Part shown: piece after piece, positions 10,951 through 24,741 of the stretch
Layout: each line of letters opens with the position of its first letter
Numbering within the stretch: the stretch's first letter is position 1
Assembly: GCA_947247005.1 (NCBI GenBank)
Contig: OX365944.1
Location: 2,802,501 to 2,866,500, forward strand
Source of the DNA: Spisula solida
Lineage: Eukaryota; Mollusca; Bivalvia; Venerida; Mactridae
Direction of reading: 5' to 3'
DNA: 64,000 nucleotides
Notes under the pieces: model-generated
The model's database searches: none
Told to the model about the DNA's origin: nothing
The model's input: the letters and a program-made list of their open reading frames with translations, nothing else
Program-made: the position numbers and the translations under genes

Positions 10951-13640
10951 TATTATCTTTTTGAATGTAACGAACTATTTTAAAGACAAAGGGGGCTATG
11001 GAAGGGTCATGCTTAGGTTTCCTCCACGTTTGCATGTCCTGTTTGTCTACATAGATTGTTCAAAACTGGCATTGTAAAAGATATACAATAGATATTGAAA
11101 GAAATGGCAACTAAACACAGTTAAGTTGGTGTGGTAAAATCCACAATTGGCGAGGTCTACTGTTGACAAATAGAGTCTGCTTCATTAAAGTCTAGTACAA
11201 TTCAGGTTACATGTAGATGGAAATAGTTTATTAGCATGATAAAGCTGTTTTCGTCTTAATATAAAAGTGTGCGACATTTTTGTAATTATATGTAATATCA
11301 TAACAAAGCCGCGTTATAGTTAGCTAGTTTAATACAACGATTATCATAGTAAATCGCCAGGTTCCAAAAATGGTTGGAATAGAAATGAAACTTATTGTTC
11401 GTATAGTTTTAGTACTTCTTCTCTTCTCATCTTCTCTTACTGGTTACCCTGATGGATTCTCCAGTATATATATTATTCACTAACTGCGTCGCAGTTTGCA
11501 GCCCATCATACAGATGTTGTACTGTTTTGACTATTGTCGATTATGTTACTAATTTGTGTTAATTGTTATGGTTACTATAGTTATAACAACGTGTCATACT
11601 AACCAATAACTTATCAATATCTAACATTAAACTAAGAACGTTCTAGAAGTTTCCAATCTCCTCATATCAAGTATTGCCAAATATGGTAAATGTAAATTTG
11701 TACTTGAATGAGCTCCAACTAAAACAAATCCATGTATACTACATGTATGACCGATATACACTACCATTCACTTCACTACATTGGTCCATTCATGAGTATA
11801 ATAAGAGGCTGTTCCCTAATACATGCATAATCAATACTTAATTAAAGTAATTATTTACACATGTAGGCCGACTATGTAACAATATGTTTGTGTAAAAAAT
11901 AAAACTAACTTCAATTATATTATTAAAAGTTTAAATTAATTTCATAACAAACACATACTTTGTCTAATTTGGTTTGTGTGTATCCAAGGGCTGTACCTAT
12001 TAAGTAAATCATGATTTACAGCGGTACTTCTGAGGCGATGGTATACCGCTGCAAGCATTATCGTTAATTTCAATTGCATTTTGAACAGCATTTTGCACAT
12101 TGAATGGCTTTCAAAACTATTTCACTGAGCTAATTAACTCTCATTGTAATTACTGGCTGCTTTTATCGCTTCATATTTACAGTGTTATAAAGAATGACAG
12201 TGTAACAGTGCCTGTAATTGCTATATCATCAACATTTCATTTGGAACACAAAAACTAGGAGTACACATCTCATATAATAACATGGGATTGTCAGAGCATA
12301 AAAAAGACCACCATCCAGGGACTGATTCCTAAATATTCTGCAACAACTACATTGTAACGTAGCTTGAGTCATGTTGACTATCCGGTGTCGACATTCGTTG
12401 CACTTTTTGGGGCTTGATTAACACATGAAGGTGTGACTTTGCGGTTGTTGTGTTTTATTTCTTGTTCATTTGTGTGTGTGTCGTCTTGTACGTGTTGTAC
12501 TTGTGATCTGTGATGTTTCTGAGTGTATGTGTTGTGTGTGTTTTGTGTGTTTGTTCATTTCGTTTTCTGCTATGTTCGTTGAATGCTGTCTTCCCTGCTT
12601 GGTCTTGAACGACGTCACATCAAGCTATGGTGTAGCACCAATCGAGCGTTCACCTTGTTTCAGACTAGAATATGCTCAAGTATGCATAAATGTTACTTCG
12701 GCAAACACTCCTGATTTAAAAAATGAGGATGTAAACGTGCCTGTATAATCTTAACATGACCGAATGATTAGGTTTTGGTTATGGCACTGTTGTTAACACC
12801 ATTTAAAGCGTTAGTTGGATTGGTAGATAGGTATGACAAATAATGTCATTTGTACAGTTACAACCATTGTAGTGATAATACATTTTACTTGGAGATGCTG
12901 TTTGAATACCCATTCGTACGCCTCATAAATAGATTTAGGTTGGAAGTAGCATCATGTTTAATAGATAGACAACTCGTAAAGAAACAAGCTCCGTAAAATT
13001 TAACATAATGTACATTAAGAGAAGAAATAGAGGGTGAGAAACCTTTAATGCCTGGAGCTTTGCCAAAATACATATAGACTTACATATTTTGCGAGGGTGA
13101 ATGAACTTTACAATTCCATTCAATCACCACTGGAGTATCATCAATGTCATTTTACATTCATAAGTACGTATCAATCATAATTATTGGTTTATGTAATACT
13201 TGCGTAAGTCATATACATTTACAATATTCTCGTCATTGCTATGTATACTTGGAACAGTAAGGTTAAGTAATATCAAGGATCACCGCAGTTACAAGTGACA
13301 GATTCCCGATAAAGACTAATCCCGAAAATAGATCATTTTACACATTTTATATTATATACAAACGATAATAATTTACATTGTTTGGTCGATCGGTTCCTTT
13401 CAAATAATAGACACTACCCAAAAGTGCTTAACCGCCACTATAATTATGTATATTTATTTTGTTAATAATGCATTTACTTGTTTTTAACATTTTTTATTTT
13501 CATAAGACATATTATATAATGTACAGCTATACACAATACAAAATGTACAAACAATTTTGTCAAAATAAATGTGAAACTCTTTATGATATTATTCATTAAT
13601 TATAATTATATGTCATTATGATTTTTGTAGTATATATAGG
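10951..13640. other. Non-coding stretch
   Basis: AT-rich with no recognisable coding domain. A 92-residue frame at 12470-12748 runs through a GT-rich tract and a dispersed-repeat copy and has no protein-like features. Nothing else is supported. Confidence 0.5.
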
Positions 13641-14931
13641 GGAGGGAAAAGAGTTATGAGGACAGTCGCTTAGAAGAGAGGTTATGATTGTAGAGAGTAA
13701 GAAGGGAAAGTAAGAGAAAGATAATAGGAAATGGTTACGGGTTCGGGGAATTTACACATTATCACTATTTGAGTTATGCAAATTATGAAAACTTCTGCCA
13801 TTTTCTGTTACAGATTTGGAGTTTGTTTTTGAATAGTGCGATTGTTTGTTCCAGTTTTTTTCGATAGTTAATGTATTCTTTAAATGACTGAATTGTCGGA
13901 GTGAGTTTATTGCATTTACATTTAAATATGAAATATTTTGCAAGCAGTATAATATAGTTGGTAATAAGCCCATCTACTTCTGTATTCTTTATAATGTTGC
14001 AAACTGAAATATTTTGAAATGTGATATTTAAGTCTTTTAAAAGTTTTTGTACTAGATATGACCTAACTTCAGCCCAAAAACTTTGTACAATATGGCATTC
14101 CCAGAACATATGGTATATAGAGTCTGGTTGTCTATTGCAAAAATCACATAAGCTTGACTGGGTTATATGACACTTGTGTAAACAAGAGTTGTCAGGTATT
14201 ATATTCATGAGGTATTTATACTGAAATTCTCTAAGTTTAGTGTCTATTGTAATAATATTCGTTTGTTGGAAAATTTTTACCCATTCTGTGTCTTCTATGG
14301 TAAACCTGAGATTCCATTTTCGTTTGTATTTTGGTTCTGTTGGTAGTTTAGTCTTGATTAGTGAATTATATGCAATCTTACTTAATTTGGTTTTTCCATT
14401 TAGTCTATCGATTATGTAGTTTGGTGGGTTGTACGTTATAATTTCTCTTTGTATTTGTGTCTTCCATTCTTTCGGTATGTTTTTAATGAGGGTATAGTAT
14501 TTCAAGTAATCACCATTAGGGATATCATATAGAAATTTCATCTGCTCGAAGCTGTGAAATATTTTGTGTCTAAAGTCAAATATATGTTCTACATACTGGA
14601 TTCCTTTACTGAACCATGTGTTATAGTAAAATAACTCATTTTTATTTATATGTTTTATACTTGAATTATTCCAGATGATTTGTTTGGATGTTTGGATTTC
14701 AGTGTTAAGGGTGTTGACCTTAGACCATGAGATTAATATATCCTTTAAAAATTTTGAATTTATATTGAGACTTTTACAGTCTTTTTCAGTAATATAACAT
14801 TTAAATAGTAGTAATCCTCCATATTTTTCTAATTCGGTCTTGTAATGAAAACTCCAGTTGGCATTTGAATTAAAAATTCTTTTTATCCAGCTTATATTTA
14901 ATGAATCAAGAAAACATTCCATGTCTATCAT
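13640..14931 (-). mobile_element. LINE B, L1/Tx1-like, 5'-truncated, minus strand
   Basis: Only the C-terminal part of ORF2 and a short 3' UTR remain. The coding part stops abruptly at its 5' side (14931), as expected for incomplete reverse transcription. The 3' boundary near 13640 is approximate because no clear tail is visible. Confidence 0.7.
13783..14931 (-). pseudogene. LINE B ORF2 C-terminal region
   Basis: A 382-residue open frame without catalytic RT motifs. It begins with SLNISWIKRIF, the segment that follows the RT thumb in L1-like elements, and includes FTIEDTEWVKIFQ and a zinc-finger-like CDFCNRQPDSIYHMFWEC, in which the CxxC and later H and C residues are visible. In intact elements this part follows RT and aids RNA/DNA binding. 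It differs from the LINE A and LINE C finger regions, so three LINE types share the window. The first ATG is not a true start because the element is truncated. Confidence 0.8.
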
Positions 14932-15174
14932 TTACTTGCATGCAATTTTGCATACCGATACTCGGATACAAGATGCAGTTAATTGTTGATTTATTTTGGC
15001 CAATTAACGGTCATGTTAGTCGAAACAAGCGAGTTACATAATAAAGCCTATTTTACAAATTCACAAAATATTTTAATTTAAACAATATGCATTTGTCTAT
15101 AAACATATAAATTTAATAAACATTGATTTACACATATTAAGGATTGAGTAGAAAGCTAAGCTTAGTTATAGATA

Positions 15175-16497
15175 TTGTACCTGTTGTTCATCAATGGACT
15201 TATACAAGAACTTGAAAAATGTGGCCAAGGATTTACCATGTATGGACAAACTCTATGTAGCCCTACTGTGGCCGATGATATGGTATTAGCGTCGTTCTCA
15301 ATTAATGGGATGAATAATATGTTGAATATATGTGACACTTATTCGAAGCGATGGCGATACCAATACAATGCAGATAAATGTGCGATCATTGTGTTTAATG
15401 AAAATGGTATGATTGACAATAAACGGGTATTTCGCTTGGGTGACAGCATTGTTTCGGAGTCTAAGTGCTACACTCATTTAGGTGTCAAATGTGAGAATTT
15501 TCTTTCAAATAAAGTGTTAGTTGAGGATGCATGTGTTAAGTTAAGAGGCACCATGTTAAGCATCCATAACAGTGGCTTAGAACCAAGCTCTATAAACCCG
15601 ATTACATCTCGAAACATATACAATTCAATTGTGTTACCTAAGGCAATGTATTCATGTGAACTTTGGAATCTGTTGTCGGAAACTGATGTTTTAAAGCTTG
15701 AGAGAGCTCACAGATTTTGCATTAAATTCATGCAATCTATACCAAGTAACTCACCTACTGAATTCAGTCAGTGTGCGCTAAGTATGCTGTCAATAGAAAC
15801 TATTATTGATATGAAAAAGCTCCAGTTTTTAGGACAGCTTTGTAGACTGCGCGATAAATACATTGCTAAGCACGTGTTCAACTTGCGGCTAGTAAAATTT
15901 CTATCCTATGACAATCAAACAAGAGGATTTATTCCAGACGTATATCGTATCCTGCAAAAATACGAATTGTTGAACGTCTTAGACACGTATGCTATTAACG
16001 GTACATTTCCCTCGAAATGCATATGGAACACACTTCTTAACAACAATATAAGCCTGAAATATAAACAGAATGCCTATGAACGCCAGTGTACACAGATCAA
16101 ATCTCCATTGTGTCTAGATGAAATTCTAAAGAAAGATAACCCGTGTAATTTATGGTATATATCTAGGAAAAACCAGAAATTATCTCCCTTGTGTAAAAAG
16201 CTAATTTATATAATTAGCGTGTACTTGAAATCAAAATATGTGACCTCCTGTGACAAATGTTCCAAGCTAAATAGTAACATAGTTACGCATCTTGTTCATT
16301 TCTGCCCGGCTGTAAGTAAAGTCAGGACACAGCTCTGGGACAACCTCATGGTTTTCTATGGCCTACAAAACTTCTTAGATATAAGAGGGTCAGACCTGGA
16401 TACACAGACTGGTTTAATAATAAATTTTGCAATATCTAACGCAGATTTGAAATTTGTAAATTTCAAGCTGGCAGCCCTCTTGTGTAAATTATTCTGA
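15175..16497 (+). pseudogene. LINE C reverse transcriptase C-terminal half and zinc finger
   Basis: A 440-codon open frame. It opens in the middle of RT (LYLLFINGLIQELE), reaches the catalytic VADDMVLAS, continues through the thumb (NADKCAIIVFNE, THLGVKC) and ends with a finger-like CDKCSKLNSNIVTHLVHFC. The upstream fingers and palm motifs and the endonuclease are missing. The first codon is TTG and not a real start. The frame is uninterrupted over 1.3 kb, so the insertion is fairly recent. Confidence 0.85.
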
Positions 16498-16732
16498 ATT
16501 GCTGTATACGCTCAACGTTATAAGTAATATATAAGAGTCTGTATTCTCTTGTTTTAAATGTGTTTCATTCTTTACATAGTTCTATACTTATTATAGAGGC
16601 TTTTCTGAAACCTAATGTATTCATCATTCATTATAACTACTCCTATGTCACTATCTTGCATTTCGTTTCAGTAAGTTAGTGCGTTGATGGGAGGTGTGTT
16701 AGTTTATGTATATGTTTGAGTGGATGTGTGTG

Positions 16733-16840
16733 CGTGTGTGCGCGCGCGAGTGTGCGTGTGTGTGCGTGTGTGGGGGGGGGTTTGTGTGTGTGTGTGTGAT
16801 TTTGGTGTGTGCGTGGGTGTGTGTGTATGCGTGGGGTGCA
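16733..16840. repeat. Imperfect (GT/GC)n microsatellite
   Basis: Alternating GT with GC and G-run interruptions (GTGTGTGCGTGTG..GGGGGGGG). It generates spurious open frames on both strands. Confidence 0.9.
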
Positions 16841-17118
16841 TGAATCACCCAACACTATCATTATCTTGCTTGAATTTCGCTTTCGGCCAAGCTGGTAATG
16901 TTATTGAAAAAAAAAAAAAAAAAAATAAAAAAAAAATTGTACATTATAAATGCATAATAATATTTGATAACATATACATGACTATATCATTATTATTATA
17001 ACGTGTTATCAAAGTTTAATATTGTATATGTTGTTAATTCATGTAAATGTGTGTTGTTTGTATTTGTTATAATCTTCAATTCTATGGAGGAAATAAAGAC
17101 ATCTATCTATCTATCTAG

Positions 17119-20100
17119 TTATAGACTCGTTCCTTAAAATTAGCTGGTAATATTTGGTAACTTTATGAAGTTGTAAACAGTGGAAAATCTGTACCATATT
17201 GATGTTTGGGGAGGAAAAAGAATGGAGATGAGAGTTTGGCAGATTGATAGAGTGAAGAAAGAGATATAAGAGATATATAGATATATAGGTATGTATATAT
17301 ATAGAGGTTTGATCACATATACCAACTGGACATGTGGTTGGTTCTAAAGTAAAGTAAAACAATATTATACCCAAATTGTTCATGGACACGTGAATATTGC
17401 AACGCATGACAAGCACGTATTCATGACCACTTTGGCATAACTGATGACTGTCTCCCTAGAAAAACACGTAACATGCCGAGACGAACTTGGTTGATGTGTA
17501 AGAATCTTGCAACATTTAAAAAAATATTCTTTAATGAAATCTTAATTTGCAAAAAACTCGCATGTTGATGTTCACAAATTGACCGTTCCTGTTAAAAATC
17601 ATTTTTTGTAATTTATAAAAACTAAGACCGCAACTCTGTCAAAGCTTATAGCATCCCGACAGGTCAAATCGCATACTGTTCGTGCATGTTAAGTGTTTTT
17701 CAGGTAGATAAATTATCACTTACATCAAAACCATACATGAACAAGTGCTTTTCGATACACTTGTAAAGTATGCTAAATTACGTAACAAGTCTAAAACGGT
17801 GAATTGACCGCAAGTAGGACAAAAAATAAACAAACAATTGGCTTAATTACATATTCATATGACAGTATGTGAACGTTCATTTTAAATATTGCTACCAATC
17901 GGCGCCGGTTAAACCTATCTTTTTAGGTAAATATGTAAAATAGATGACCGTTTAGTTCTGGACAGCATAGCTGGCTTCTCCGCAGTATCTTTTGGTACCT
18001 TGCTTTCCATGATTGATTGTTACGGCAAAACTGTCTCTTGTCCCTGACTCGTTTCAAAACAATTTTTCTGAGTACCGCATTTATCAATATCACTTTAAAT
18101 TGAATGACTGTCATTCATAGTACAATGCTATTCACAAGTATAGATCTTCATTATCTTGAAAACATGAGCTGGCCAAATAATTGGGAACAGCAATAGAAGA
18201 AGGACAAACTGACTTCTGAATTAGATTCGAATACATTCACCAGTGAAAAACTAATAAATGTTGCATGTGTCCAATTAGGTTCAATGTAGCAACGACGTGC
18301 ACATCAGACACAGAAGAAAAGAGAGAAGTACATGACAAAGTGATAATTACCCGAAATGAACATGGCACAAACACATGTACACACAGATCAGGTGAAAGGC
18401 CAAGGTTAGCTGGGTAATCTTGCAGGGGCGTTCAGCTTTTGTTATTGCTGAAACTAGGTCATTCAGCCTTTTAATACTGGTCTTTATCAATTTGTTAGGA
18501 TTTCTAAAACTAGGTATGTCAGCCCTTTTACTGTTGGAACTATGGCATTCTGCTTGGGCGTTCATCTTATTTTGTTATTGACGAAACTAGTTCATTCAGC
18601 TTTTCGTCAGGTAGGACTTGGGCGCATCATTGATTTGTTTAGTTGGGCAATGTGCCTTGTATGTTTTTTATGATTTCTGTGCTCGGCTGCTTAATTTGAA
18701 TGCTGCCTTCCCTGTCACTCGAGTCCAGATAGGTTGCCATATATCTGCAGAGAGGCGCCTTCGTTTCAAATAGAGCGGCCTTTGAGATGATCACTCCAAA
18801 CTTCGTTTCGGGCTAAAAATAGTAAACCTTCCTGAAATCCCAAATGTGTCGTGCAATGCACTACCATTTATTCAATAATCTAATAAACAAAATTAGGGGA
18901 TGATACAATTCCTCAATTATTAAGCAATTACAAGAAATTTATATTTCATCATTTATTCATATCAAGAAGTTATTTGTGGGAATCAAAAGCACGATGTTAT
19001 TTAATTAAGAAATAAACATTAATTCGTTATTCTCATTTTACTGCAATAAGTTTTTTTATCTAAATCAATTTGAAAACTACAAAACGCATGATCGTTCCTT
19101 TTGATTAATACATGTTCAATTAAATTTCGAATTCCATTTCATCAATGAAACATTTATTGAATGCCAGAACAATTTTTTTGAAATTGCGATATTTGTCAGC
19201 TGATCATTGGAAAGGCGTACATAAATAGGGTGAATAAAATTTATCAACAAATATTCATAGTACGAGCCTATTGATGTGCTGTGTATCACATCACTAGCAT
19301 TGCAACACCATGTTACGTTGTCACATAATTATCTTCCACGTGAAAACAAATCGATAAAAAGTGTCCTCAAATGAATGCGTGAACAAATATGCATCAGAAG
19401 TTGACATAATCAGCGTTTGGCGCGAAATTGTAACGTTGCCGACTTAGATCTAAATTATTTATTTCTGAAGCGAGAACAAATCGCGAACAAAAAAATCCAA
19501 CGGTTGTGAGAACAAATGTGCACCAGACCGTGACGTCACCAGCCTTGGCGCCAAAAAAGTAGAATTGCCGGCTTAAAAGCTCGCTTAATAACTTGTTTTC
19601 GAGATTCGTTAAAGAAATGTGAATCTTCGAAGACTACTTATGACGGACATGACGAATCCTACATTACACGTATTCCCGGGGTAGTGATATGATATAAATG
19701 TATATTACACATGCATCAACCTGCAGTTTTGCATTACCCGCACAAGTAAAGGGATAGTTCTTTTTTAAAGGTATGCCATGCTCATCTAAAACATTTACAA
19801 CAAATCATATCATTTTTGTGAATCACTTTGGCTAAAACATTCGTAGTTATCCTTATTCGCGCAATTTAGATCGTTTATTCATAAACCAATTAGGGTTTTA
19901 TTTTCATTTAAGGCAACATGTTTTCATTAATAAGATAGCTGGAACTTAATCATCTAATCATCGCCTTGGGAATTAAATGAAACAGGTCGCTTCTTAATGA
20001 AAGTCGTTTTCTACACAAAGTACATTATTTTTAGTATGCAGTAATTTTAACAACCGTCTCGTGCGGGAATATTATGGGATTACGCTGTGGCGGGTGCGTG

Positions 20101-20802
20101 GTTTCCCTAAATACTTTTCGAATGTAAACAAACTGTCCCATTCGTCCTTAACAATCATTTCACAAATCCAGTATTTGATTAATTTTGACGTAAAATTGAA
20201 ATCTTAGACAAAAGTAGCTACTGTTTTAAACTACTAGCTTCTTGTTTTTTCTTGACATGGTTACTTCTCTGAAATTGGTCACCATAGCAAAGGCATAACT
20301 TATTTGACATAATTCATAAGAAAACAAATGTAATAGATAGAGGATATTTGTTGATTTTGGTGTAGGATCGAATTTTTTTCACCGATCAATATTTTCACGA
20401 GTGGCGTAGTTGGCTTAATTGGAAAACTTACGTCGAGTCGAAATTAGAACGTCATGACGTGAGAATTATGACGTCATGATGACGTAACGCATATTTTAAA
20501 GCCCGGCGCCGTTGACGTTACGTTTCTTTTTCTGCATGATAATGGAACCAGCTTCTAAAACAGTGAAAATAACAAAGTGGTAATTTCACTGTTATTTTCA
20601 CTGTTATTTTCACTGAAAAATCTCCATAATCCATTGAAAGCAAATAATAAATATCATAGTACTACACTTTCAAATTACTTAAAATAAATCAAAGAACATG
20701 ACTTTTTTCTCATTTCAGAACCTTTTCTAAACGATATTACATAATTACTTTTGAAAATGTCACTTAGCCTAGTTTGCCTGGTGAACGGCTCAGATATTAG
20801 TA
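17119..20802. other. Long stretch without a recognised gene
   Basis: There is one dispersed-repeat copy at about 18620-18715. At 19375-19570 two diverged direct copies share GAGAACAAAT..GCATCAGA..TTGGCGC..TTGCCGGCTTA. At 20455-20525 there is a cluster of TGACGTCA/TGACGTAA motifs. At 20561-20616 CAGTGAAAATAACA and its complement form a stem. No coding signal is convincing. Confidence 0.5.
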
Positions 20803-21241
20803 AAAAGCGGCGATAGTGGTAACACACTGGGACTGTCAATCCAGAGGTCATAGGTTCAATCCCCACTATGGTCACTGGTCTATATCAGAAATATTTTATA
20901 ATATTTCGCGCTGTACCTGACCGTTTGGAATGCAATTTATCTGGGTAAATGTGCCAGGAAGCTGTGTATCGGTGCTATAGCATGGATAATTTGACATAAT
21001 CCTGACCTTTATGCATGCATTTATTACAAGGTTTTTGCGTTGAATATACAAATGTCCGCGAGGAAATCGTACAATATCGGTCCTTTAGATTTGTGTTGGT
21101 ATTACACCTCGAGCGTCTTCGTGATATTAACCGCTTGTGAAAACGTACAACCGGGGTTATAAATATAGACAATAAATCAGCTGTGAAATTATTTTAATTA
21201 GAACCTCGAGAGTCGTGTAAAATTTTCTGGGCTATATATAC

Positions 21242-23776
21242 CAGTGTAGCAATAGGCCTTTCCCGAAACTAGGTAACTTCCCTTTGAAATTGTCTTCCCT
21301 TGACGCCTATGCGCATGCGCCAGATTAATATCTCAACTTCCGGGGTGTCTGTATATCGATTCAATCGTTATTCAGCCATTACTCCTAGCATTAGCGATCC
21401 GTTATACTTGAGATAAAAGTACTTTGTTGGCGATGTTTTTGCTTTTCTTTTGTCGTCAGTAGAACGAACATGCAGGGAAGTGATTACATGGCCTAAAATT
21501 CTTATTGGGATAATGAAATTTTATTGAGATTGAAATATATTTCTCAGTAAAATATCTTATTCACGAGCACTTTCAATATTTATAAGTTGAGAAGACTACA
21601 TTCAATAATAATTATGATTATACAGCAATATTATTAAATATTGGTTCAAATAGTATGTTCGGTAACCTAATAACATACGAATTAATCTACAATATTTTTA
21701 TGAAGATACTCACCAATTAAATTATTTTGACAATCATCCATAACACATGTAGACATAAACTTGCACTTATAAGTGCTAAATAAATCCACAACCACTCAGA
21801 CATATCATGGCATGCTTATGCACAATAATGTTCGTGGTATTCAATACAAAAATAATATTACATTAATTATGTTAGATTTAAACAATAAGGATTTTAATTA
21901 AAAGGATATAATGGGGGAAATTTGTAGCGAAAATGAACGCACTGGTGTTTGGGTTCTGAAAATTTTAAATGCCTAATTCATGTATACAATGTATAGAGAA
22001 AATTAAATGACAGTCCGGTATTTGTTTAAAGTGCCCCTATAAATAACCATATGAAAACATATTTTCAAAACCAATTAAGTGTCATAAAACCCATAATCTG
22101 AATTAGTAATCAGTGGAAAAGACCCCCTGCTATGTGAATGGTCAACTACGTGTCTGACACATTGTATAATGCAACATATGTCACCGCGGTGGCTATATAA
22201 TTGGACATATCTATAAAGATGCATCCCTAATTCTGATGTAAGATCTGTATAATATCAGCGGGAGATTAATATTAGGGTAATAAAACAGCTCTTATCCCGA
22301 TTACTGTAATTTAAAATGAGGGAGCAAAGATAATATAAAATCCAAGTATTCTTTGGATGAATATATACGTCCCAGCAGACACTTGTATACATATATAGTT
22401 TCTGGTACGTTGTGTTCGTTTAAATTCATGTTTTGTACTTTCCGTTTGTTTTTAAGTATTGACAGTTGATTGTTTTGTTCAGTGAAATTAAATTAACTTT
22501 AAACATGCGCAGTCGCAGCACATTTTCTCACTACAGGTGAAGGGAGGGGGGCATCCTAATAATTTATTCTCAAGAAAGGTCGAGTCGGGCCACCATTTGC
22601 TCAGACGGATTAAACCAGTTTTGTGATCTCAGTGGGATATCCTGATCAAATTCCAAGCCCTACACAACTCATGTATTTATATTTACAGGACAACCAAATT
22701 CAAGTGGGTCTGAACAACCCTCTTGAGCCGCGCATAAATTAATACATGCATTGTGTGACTCATTCGCGGGATTGGGGGTACTATGCCAACACCCTATCAC
22801 ACTATTGTTTTTACAAATTCGCGGGTATCTTATACGAATATGCCAACATCTTACAACCACATTGACACTGTATATTGTACAATTTCACAAATACCATAAT
22901 ATAAAACTTAACATATATCAAAGTAGAAGTACGCTGGAGAATAATTTAATTACTTCACTTTTAATATTTAAAAACAACTATGGAGCACACGAAACATAAA
23001 ACAGTCAAAGATTATTATCGTAATAAGCGAACAAACAATATCCTTCGTATGTTTTCTTTAATTTCAAATAATTTGTTTGTTTACCGCCGTAGATTCTATA
23101 CTTTGTTCCGTATAGATTTAATTAATTTCGCAGTATTCTAATGTAATACAGCAGTATGGGATACAAAATTAATTTTTCTAACAGATAATACCAAAAACAT
23201 AACAAAAAAGAACACTTTTGTAAGCTAAATACTTAAAATGACTGCAATTTGTTCTATGTTACTATATACCGATCTTATCAGGACACCCCGGAAGTGGAAT
23301 TATTGAAAACAGGGGACGTTATCGAGGATTTACCAAGGGAGGTAACCTAGTTTCGGGAAAGGGCTATACCACGTGACTTTTGACTACAGTTGCGAGAACA
23401 AATTTGTAAACAGTTGAAAATAAAATAGCCATAAGTATTTTATTTCTTCATCGATTTCTATAAAATATGCGCCACGCTTAGGGGGGAATTATTTGCTTTC
23501 CATGAAATATAAAATCTATTTCAGCAGTTTTACCGATTTTTCAATTACCCTGTGAAACCTACACGTTCCACGGTTTCACAGGGTAATTGACAAAACGGCA
23601 CATCCGCTGAAAAATATTTTATATTTCATGGAAAGCAAATAATGTTCCCCTTAGCGTGGCGTAGATTTCATAGAAATCGATGAAGAAAAAAAATACTTAT
23701 GGCTACATTTGTGTTCCAATGTTTACAAATTTCTACTTGGAACTGTAGTCAAAAACCACGAGGTATTGCTACACTG
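21242..23776. mobile_element. Element X: foldback MITE with 5-bp target duplication, interrupted by Y
   Basis: The ends are CAGTGTAGCAATA.. and ..TATTGCTACACTG, flanked by TATAC on both sides (21237-21241 and 23777-23781). Apart from Y, X is about 420 bp and almost wholly an inverted repeat: the two arms meet near 23560 around CCTGTGAAACC and its complement. The arms match the ends of the much longer element at 30444-35149 (CACGTGAC, ACTACAGT, AATTACCCTGTGAAACC), so both belong to one family. Confidence 0.85.
21254..23365. mobile_element. Element Y: 2.1-kb TIR element nested in X
   Basis: The left end is AGGCCTTTCCCGAAACTAGG and the right end is its near complement CCTAGTTTCGGGAAAGGGCT. A second matching block further in (ACTTCCGGGGTGTC and complement) gives imperfect terminal repeats of about 110 bp. 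Removing Y and one copy of AT restores the X terminus GCAATACCACGTG seen elsewhere, which defines both boundaries and a target duplication of AT or ATA. No transposase is visible inside. Confidence 0.75.
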
Positions 23777-23970
23777 TATACCGTGCACATTAAAGAATCA
23801 GGATGTCTATTCGAAAGAAACAGCTAGTCGCAATTATGCAGCGCCAGACATGCCTCATGCTGTATCTGCACTGGTAGAGGATGCTCCTGCGTCCCTGTGG
23901 CTGCAGCACTATAATGTAAAGTATCTTTGAACGTGTTTTCGCTATATAAATCTGGGATATTTATTATTTT

Positions 23971-24741
23971 AAATCTATTGGAATGGGTGTGCATGTTATT
24001 CCTACTAAATGACATTAATTGTCCCGACAGAAATTATTTTATTTCTAACTATGTAAAATGCTGTGGTTTCTAAAAATTAGTATAAACTATTGACCACATT
24101 GGCGTGGATGGTGTGTTATTGTAATGATAGGCTTCCTGGCCTCAGCTGATGATTTTACTTCCACCAAATTTCACGATAATGTTGGGGTATAAGGAGACAT
24201 GTAGACAGAAGCGATATTTATCTTTCAACAATACACTTGCGACAATTCTGAGATAAAAAAATAAAGAAGATAGATTGTGTGCGCCAGGTGTCGGCTGCAA
24301 CTTTTTGTGCTCTGTGATTTTGGATTAAAATCAACAGAATTACTGCAGTGATTCCTGTGGAATTTGCTGTGAATGTTTATGGAAGTATTCTTTTTGTATT
24401 TATGTATTTTTGGTCTAGTATATATTTGTGAATTTTGTGATATTTGGAGTTTAATGATAATATTTTTGAATATCTACCTGAAATCATAGAAGTGTATTTG
24501 CCTCAGGCATAAAATGGGTCATTGTATACCAGGGATTATACAATATAATAGGTATAGCCTGTGTGAGATTAGGAAATTATCACATGCAAAACCTGATCCT
24601 CATGTATTTATAACAATAAAACAGTTAGGAATATTGTAGTTCAGGGGTACTTGAGGGGGTCAATATAAACGAACATGGGATCTGAATGAAGGTGTAAATT
24701 TACAAAACATTCAAACACTCCCCCAAGAAATAACTACTGTA
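23971..24741. other. Flank and possible 5' UTR of LINE D
   Basis: No coding signal. The LINE's 5' boundary may lie in this interval, but no repeat or target duplication marks it. Confidence 0.4.

Larger units (their letters stand above)
15165..17118 (+). mobile_element. LINE C, 5'-truncated
   Basis: The element starts inside the RT domain and ends with GGAAATAAA..ATCTATCTATC near 17085-17117. The 3' UTR (16498-17085) holds an imperfect GT tract (16733-16840) and an A-rich run (16906-16936). The 3' end resembles that of LINE A although the proteins are clearly different. Confidence 0.8.
20803..23970 (+). mobile_element. SINE (family 1) split by nested insertions
   Basis: The tRNA-like head (20803-20875, box B GGTTCAATCCC) and the first body segment up to TGTATCGGTGCTATA (about 20983) match the intact minus-strand copy at 59713-60129. 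The second half resumes at 23777 (CGTGCACATTAAAGAA) and runs through GTAAAGTATCTTTGAACGTG to CTATATAAATCTGG near 23965. Between the halves lie about 245 bp of unassigned sequence and element X, which itself contains element Y. Confidence 0.8.

Noticed and set aside
16676..17001. Open frames in the GT-rich tract
   Set aside because: Low-complexity dinucleotide translation in a LINE 3' UTR.
20455..20525. CRE-rich promoter
   Set aside because: Several TGACGTCA/TGACGTAA motifs occur, but no coding region or exon follows, so there is no support for a promoter.
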